NCBI GenBank assembly: GCA_003491635.1
Contig: DNCG01000095.1
Span: 1-6,399, forward strand
Origin: Actinomycetota bacterium
Lineage (GTDB): Bacteria; Actinomycetota; Aquicultoria; Subteraquimicrobiales; UBA9087
DNA: 6,399 bases
Direction of reading: 5' to 3'
Both the position numbers and the translations under genes were made by a program. The stretch's first letter is position 1. Each line of letters opens with the position of its first letter. Positions 3,487 to 6,399 of the stretch are shown in pieces. The notes under the pieces are model-generated. The model was not told where the DNA came from. It was given only the letters and a program-made list of their open reading frames with translations, and searched no databases.

Positions 3487-6306
3487 GTGAGCGAGAGAAC
3501 CAAACCTATCGATTATAAAAAGACATTAAATCTTCCTAGAACCGGCTTTCCCATGAAGGCGGATTTAACTCGTCAGGAACCGGAAATCCTCAAATTCTGG
3601 GATGAAATCGATGTTTATAAACTGAACTGTGAAGAAACGAAAGGCAAGCCATCTTTTGTTCTTCACGATGGCCCACCCTACGCCAACGGCGATATCCATC
3701 TGGGGCACACACTGAATAAAGTTCTTAAGGACATTGTGGTCAAGTACAAGTCGATGAGGGGTCATTTCAGTCCCTACGTGCCCGGCTGGGACTGCCATGG
3801 GCAGCCCATCGAGCACAATGTGGAAAAGAGTCTGGGGGTTCACAAAAGTGAGATCAGCCAGACCGAGCTGAGGGAGCTCTGTCGAAAATACGCTCTTAAG
3901 TATGTCAAGCGCCAGTCTGAGCAGTTTCGAAGACTGGGCGTTCGCGGTGACTTCAAGCGGCCCTATCTCACACTTGATCCGGAATATGAGGCGACAAACA
4001 TCGAGATATTCGGGAAACTCTATGAGCGCGGCCTGATTTACAGGGGACTAAAGCCCATTCACTGGTGCTATCGTTGCGAGACGGCCCTGGCCGAGGCCGA
4101 GATCGAATACGCCGATGAGACTTCTCCCTCCATTTACGTTAAATTTATCTTGCAGAGTAGTTTTGCTCCCTTGAAGGGGTACCCCCAACCCAGATATCTT
4201 CTGATCTGGACCACCACTCCCTGGACGCTTCCCGCCAACGTTGCCGTGGCCGTTCGTCCTGGGGCTGATTACGCCGCGGTTGAGGTAGATGGAGAAATCT
4301 ATATCCTTGCCCGAGTCTTAGTGGAACAGGTCTTTGGGGAAACCGGTGTGGCGAACTATCAAATCTTGGAGACCTTTAAAGGTGGGGAACTTGAAAAGCT
4401 GGTTTGTGGACAACCTCTCCAGGATTGGGATTCCCTCGTTGTCTTGGCCGATTTTGTCGCTCTCGATCAGGGGACGGGTTGTGTTCACATCGCACCGGGC
4501 CACGGCCAGGAGGACTACATGGTTGGGTTGGAGTACGATTTGCCCACCCTCATGCCCGTTGACGACAAAGGTTTCTTCACCAAAGAGGCCGGAAAGTTTG
4601 GAGGGAAGCACATCACCGAGGCTAATGAGTTGATCATCCAGGATTTGAAGGAGAGAGAATTGCTCCTGTATCGGACATCGACCGTTCACTCTTACCCGCA
4701 TTGCTGGCGCTGCAAGAAACCTGTCATCTTTCGCGCCACCGAGCAGTGGTTTATCTCGATGGATGGGGATACCTTGCGTCGGGATGCCCTGAAGGTCATC
4801 GGGAAAGTTAGCTGGATTCCGGAGTGGAGCAGAAACAGGATAACCTCAATGGTAGAGGAAAGGCCCGATTGGTGCATCTCGCGGCAGCGAGCCTGGGGCG
4901 TGCCCATCCCGGTCTTTTATTGTCAAGTTTGTAAAAAACCAGTTGTAACCCCTGATACCATCAAGATCGTCCGTGAACTTTTTGAGAAGGAGGGGGCGGA
5001 CTCCTGGTTTAAAAAGTCGGCCGGGGATATTCTGCCAGCCGACTTTACCTGTCCCGATTGTGGCGGGAAGAGATTTGAAAAAGAAAAAGACATCCTTGAT
5101 GTTTGGTTTGAGTCGGGGATAAGCCACTTTGCTGTTCTGAGGACCCGTTCCGAGCTCACCTGGCCCGCTGACCTCTATGTGGAGGGGAGCGATCAACACC
5201 GTGGTTGGTTCCAATCATCCCTTTTGACATCCATTGGAGCGGAGGGGAAGGCACCATATAAGGCGGTTCTCACCCACGGTTTTCTCGTCGACCAAGAGGG
5301 AAGAAAGATGTCGAAGTCCCTAGGCAACGTCGTCGATCCCTTGGAGGTGGTGAAGGAGTCCGGGGCGGATATTCTGCGCCTCTGGGTTGCTTCTTCGGAC
5401 TATTCGGTCGATGTCGCCGTTTCTCCAGAGATATTGAAGCGCACATCCGAGGCCTATCGGCGGATCAGAAACACTGCCCGTTTCTTTCTGGGCAATCTTT
5501 ACGACTTCGATTCCGATGAGCATGGTGTTGCCTACGATGATCTCGAAGAGATTGACAGGTGGGCCCTTCTCAAATTGCATCGGTTATTAGGCAGAGTTAC
5601 CGAAGCTTATGAAAACTACAGATTTCACTTGGTCTTTCATTCCATTCACAACTTTTGTGTCACCGACATGAGCGCCTTTTATCTGGACGTTTTGAAAGAT
5701 AGACTCTACACCACCGCTCCCAATTCGAAGCAGCGCCGATCGGCTCAGACTGTTCTCTTCGAGATTTTAACCAATCTGGCCAAGATCCTGTCTCCCATCT
5801 TGGCTTTTACGGCCGAAGAGATTTGGCAGCAGATTCCAGAGGGGCAAAGGGGTAAGATGAGCGTCCAGCTTTGTTCCTGGCCCAGGGTGGTGAAGGAGTA
5901 TTTTGACGAGGCTCTGGAGAAGGAATGGGACAGGCTGCATGAGGTTCGGGATGAGGTTCTCAAGGCCCTCGAGTTTGCACGCAAGGAAAAGCTCGTGGGC
6001 AACTCCCTCGAGGCAACTGTGACTCTTTATGCCTCAAATGAGTTGTATCATTTTCTTAAAATACGCAAAGGTCTGTTGCCCACCATTTTCATCGTCTCTC
6101 AGGTTGAATTGGTCGAGGCTGCACCGGATGCTGCACCTGACGATGCTTTCCGAAGTCTCGAGTTGCCCGGACTGGCCGTTTTGGTGCATAGGGCCCCTGG
6201 GGGAAAATGCGAGCGTTGCTGGAATTATAGCGAGACCGTGGGCAGAGATCGTGAGCACAAGACCTTATGCGCTCGGTGCGTTAAGGTGGTAAGAGAGCTC
6301 GTCTAG
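3487..6306 (+). CDS. ileS: Isoleucyl-tRNA synthetase
   Basis: Cytoplasmic class I synthetase that charges tRNA-Ile with isoleucine and edits misactivated valine. At 939 residues it is full length for the bacterial IleS1 type. The catalytic domain shows PPYANG (63-68) with HLGH (71-74), WCISRQRAWGVP (462-473) and KMSKS (607-611). The CP1 editing domain carries WTTTPWTLPAN (241-251) and GTGCVHIAPGHGQEDY (329-344), keeping the His and Asp (H334, D343) that align with the E. coli editing residues H333 and D342. Paired cysteines at 479/482 and 522/525 suggest a zinc ribbon within the inserted region. C908/C911 and C928/C931 form the C-terminal zinc finger typical of this type. The start is GTG at 3487, with GGGAG at 3475-3479 seven bases upstream; the product begins MSERTKPIDYKKTLNLPRTG, the usual bacterial N-terminus. 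Controlled by the T-box leader at 2994-3251, whose terminator lies 235 bases upstream. Confidence 0.98.
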   Translation: MSERTKPIDYKKTLNLPRTGFPMKADLTRQEPEILKFWDEIDVYKLNCEETKGKPSFVLHDGPPYANGDIHLGHTLNKVLKDIVVKYKSMRGHFSPYVPGWDCHGQPIEHNVEKSLGVHKSEISQTELRELCRKYALKYVKRQSEQFRRLGVRGDFKRPYLTLDPEYEATNIEIFGKLYERGLIYRGLKPIHWCYRCETALAEAEIEYADETSPSIYVKFILQSSFAPLKGYPQPRYLLIWTTTPWTLPANVAVAVRPGADYAAVEVDGEIYILARVLVEQVFGETGVANYQILETFKGGELEKLVCGQPLQDWDSLVVLADFVALDQGTGCVHIAPGHGQEDYMVGLEYDLPTLMPVDDKGFFTKEAGKFGGKHITEANELIIQDLKERELLLYRTSTVHSYPHCWRCKKPVIFRATEQWFISMDGDTLRRDALKVIGKVSWIPEWSRNRITSMVEERPDWCISRQRAWGVPIPVFYCQVCKKPVVTPDTIKIVRELFEKEGADSWFKKSAGDILPADFTCPDCGGKRFEKEKDILDVWFESGISHFAVLRTRSELTWPADLYVEGSDQHRGWFQSSLLTSIGAEGKAPYKAVLTHGFLVDQEGRKMSKSLGNVVDPLEVVKESGADILRLWVASSDYSVDVAVSPEILKRTSEAYRRIRNTARFFLGNLYDFDSDEHGVAYDDLEEIDRWALLKLHRLLGRVTEAYENYRFHLVFHSIHNFCVTDMSAFYLDVLKDRLYTTAPNSKQRRSAQTVLFEILTNLAKILSPILAFTAEEIWQQIPEGQRGKMSVQLCSWPRVVKEYFDEALEKEWDRLHEVRDEVLKALEFARKEKLVGNSLEATVTLYASNELYHFLKIRKGLLPTIFIVSQVELVEAAPDAAPDDAFRSLELPGLAVLVHRAPGGKCERCWNYSETVGRDREHKTLCARCVKVVRELV

Positions 6307-6310
6307 GGCT

Positions 6311-6339
6311 TTGCGTTTGACCGAAGAGATGTATATAAT
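6311..6339 (+). promoter_or_regulatory. Probable promoter downstream of ileS
   Basis: A perfect TATAAT at 6334-6339 with TTGCGT at 6311-6316 seventeen bases upstream (three of six -35 matches). A TTGACC at 6317-6322 has a better hexamer but only an 11-bp spacer. A start near 6346 would fall inside the palindrome at 6341-6354. It suggests that the next gene is transcribed on its own, not only as read-through from ileS. Confidence 0.55.
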
Positions 6340-6340
6340 C

Positions 6341-6354
6341 AAACCAGCTGGTTT
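6341..6354. promoter_or_regulatory. Perfect 14-bp palindrome at the predicted transcription start
   Basis: AAACCAGCTGGTTT is identical to its reverse complement and begins two bases after the TATAAT box. Such placement fits an operator for a dimeric repressor. A second small inverted repeat overlaps it (TTAAG 6353-6357, CTTAA 6363-6367). The palindrome is certain; the regulatory role is inferred. Confidence 0.5.
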
Positions 6355-6376
6355 AAGCTGAACTTAATTTGGAGGA

Positions 6377-6399
6377 ATGAACTTGAACAAGAAAAAACT
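6377..6399 (+). CDS. Start of an unidentified gene, cut by the window edge
   Basis: A strong GGAGG at 6371-6375 precedes two in-frame starts: ATG at 6377, only one base away, and TTG at 6383, seven bases away. Spacing favours TTG, giving MNKKK as the first residues; with ATG the product begins MNLNKKK. Too little remains to name the protein. Preceded by its own probable promoter and palindrome, 70 bases after the ileS stop. Confidence 0.55.

Noticed and set aside
4318..5214. Several long reverse-strand frames inside ileS
   Set aside because: They are shadows of a highly conserved + strand gene with no protein-family resemblance of their own.

Overview
The window looks like a stretch of a Gram-positive-type chromosome of moderate GC, either Firmicutes or a deep-branching Actinobacteriota. 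This rests on proC, yggT and divIVA lying in a row (the tail of the division/cell-wall region in those phyla), a full transcriptional T-box leader on ileS, and strong Shine-Dalgarno sites. The phylum cannot be fixed from the sequence alone. All genes are on the + strand.

Layout. 1-207 is intergenic and built partly of short tandem repeats. 208-2157 is a tight operon: proC (proline synthesis), a YggT-family membrane protein, and DivIVA (polar/septal scaffold) with a long acidic tail. Right behind divIVA, 2166-2282 is the C-terminal end of a YggU/DUF167 gene whose first half is gone. 2316-2962 is a VapBC-type toxin-antitoxin module with its own near-consensus promoter and a palindromic operator over the -10. 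2959-3251 is an isoleucine T-box leader whose -35 box overlaps the vapC stop codon. The AUC specifier, the T-box, and the mutually exclusive antiterminator and terminator can all be read base by base. 3252-3486 is a gene-free spacer between terminator and ileS, made almost wholly of three successive families of degenerate 7-bp tandem repeats. 3487-6306 is a complete class I isoleucyl-tRNA synthetase. The right edge holds a likely promoter, a perfect 14-bp palindrome and the first codons of another gene.

How the parts relate. Uncharged tRNA-Ile should stabilise the antiterminator and allow read-through into ileS. The toxin-antitoxin module sits where the divIVA-region synteny is broken, next to the beheaded DUF167 gene, which suggests a deletion/insertion at this junction. 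The same heptad repeat family occurs upstream of both proC and ileS, so it is a dispersed genomic repeat and not part of the T-box.

The most unusual items are the heptad-repeat spacer within the ileS leader, the DUF167 remnant, and the palindrome at the start of the last gene. I see no sign of a wholly new multi-gene system.
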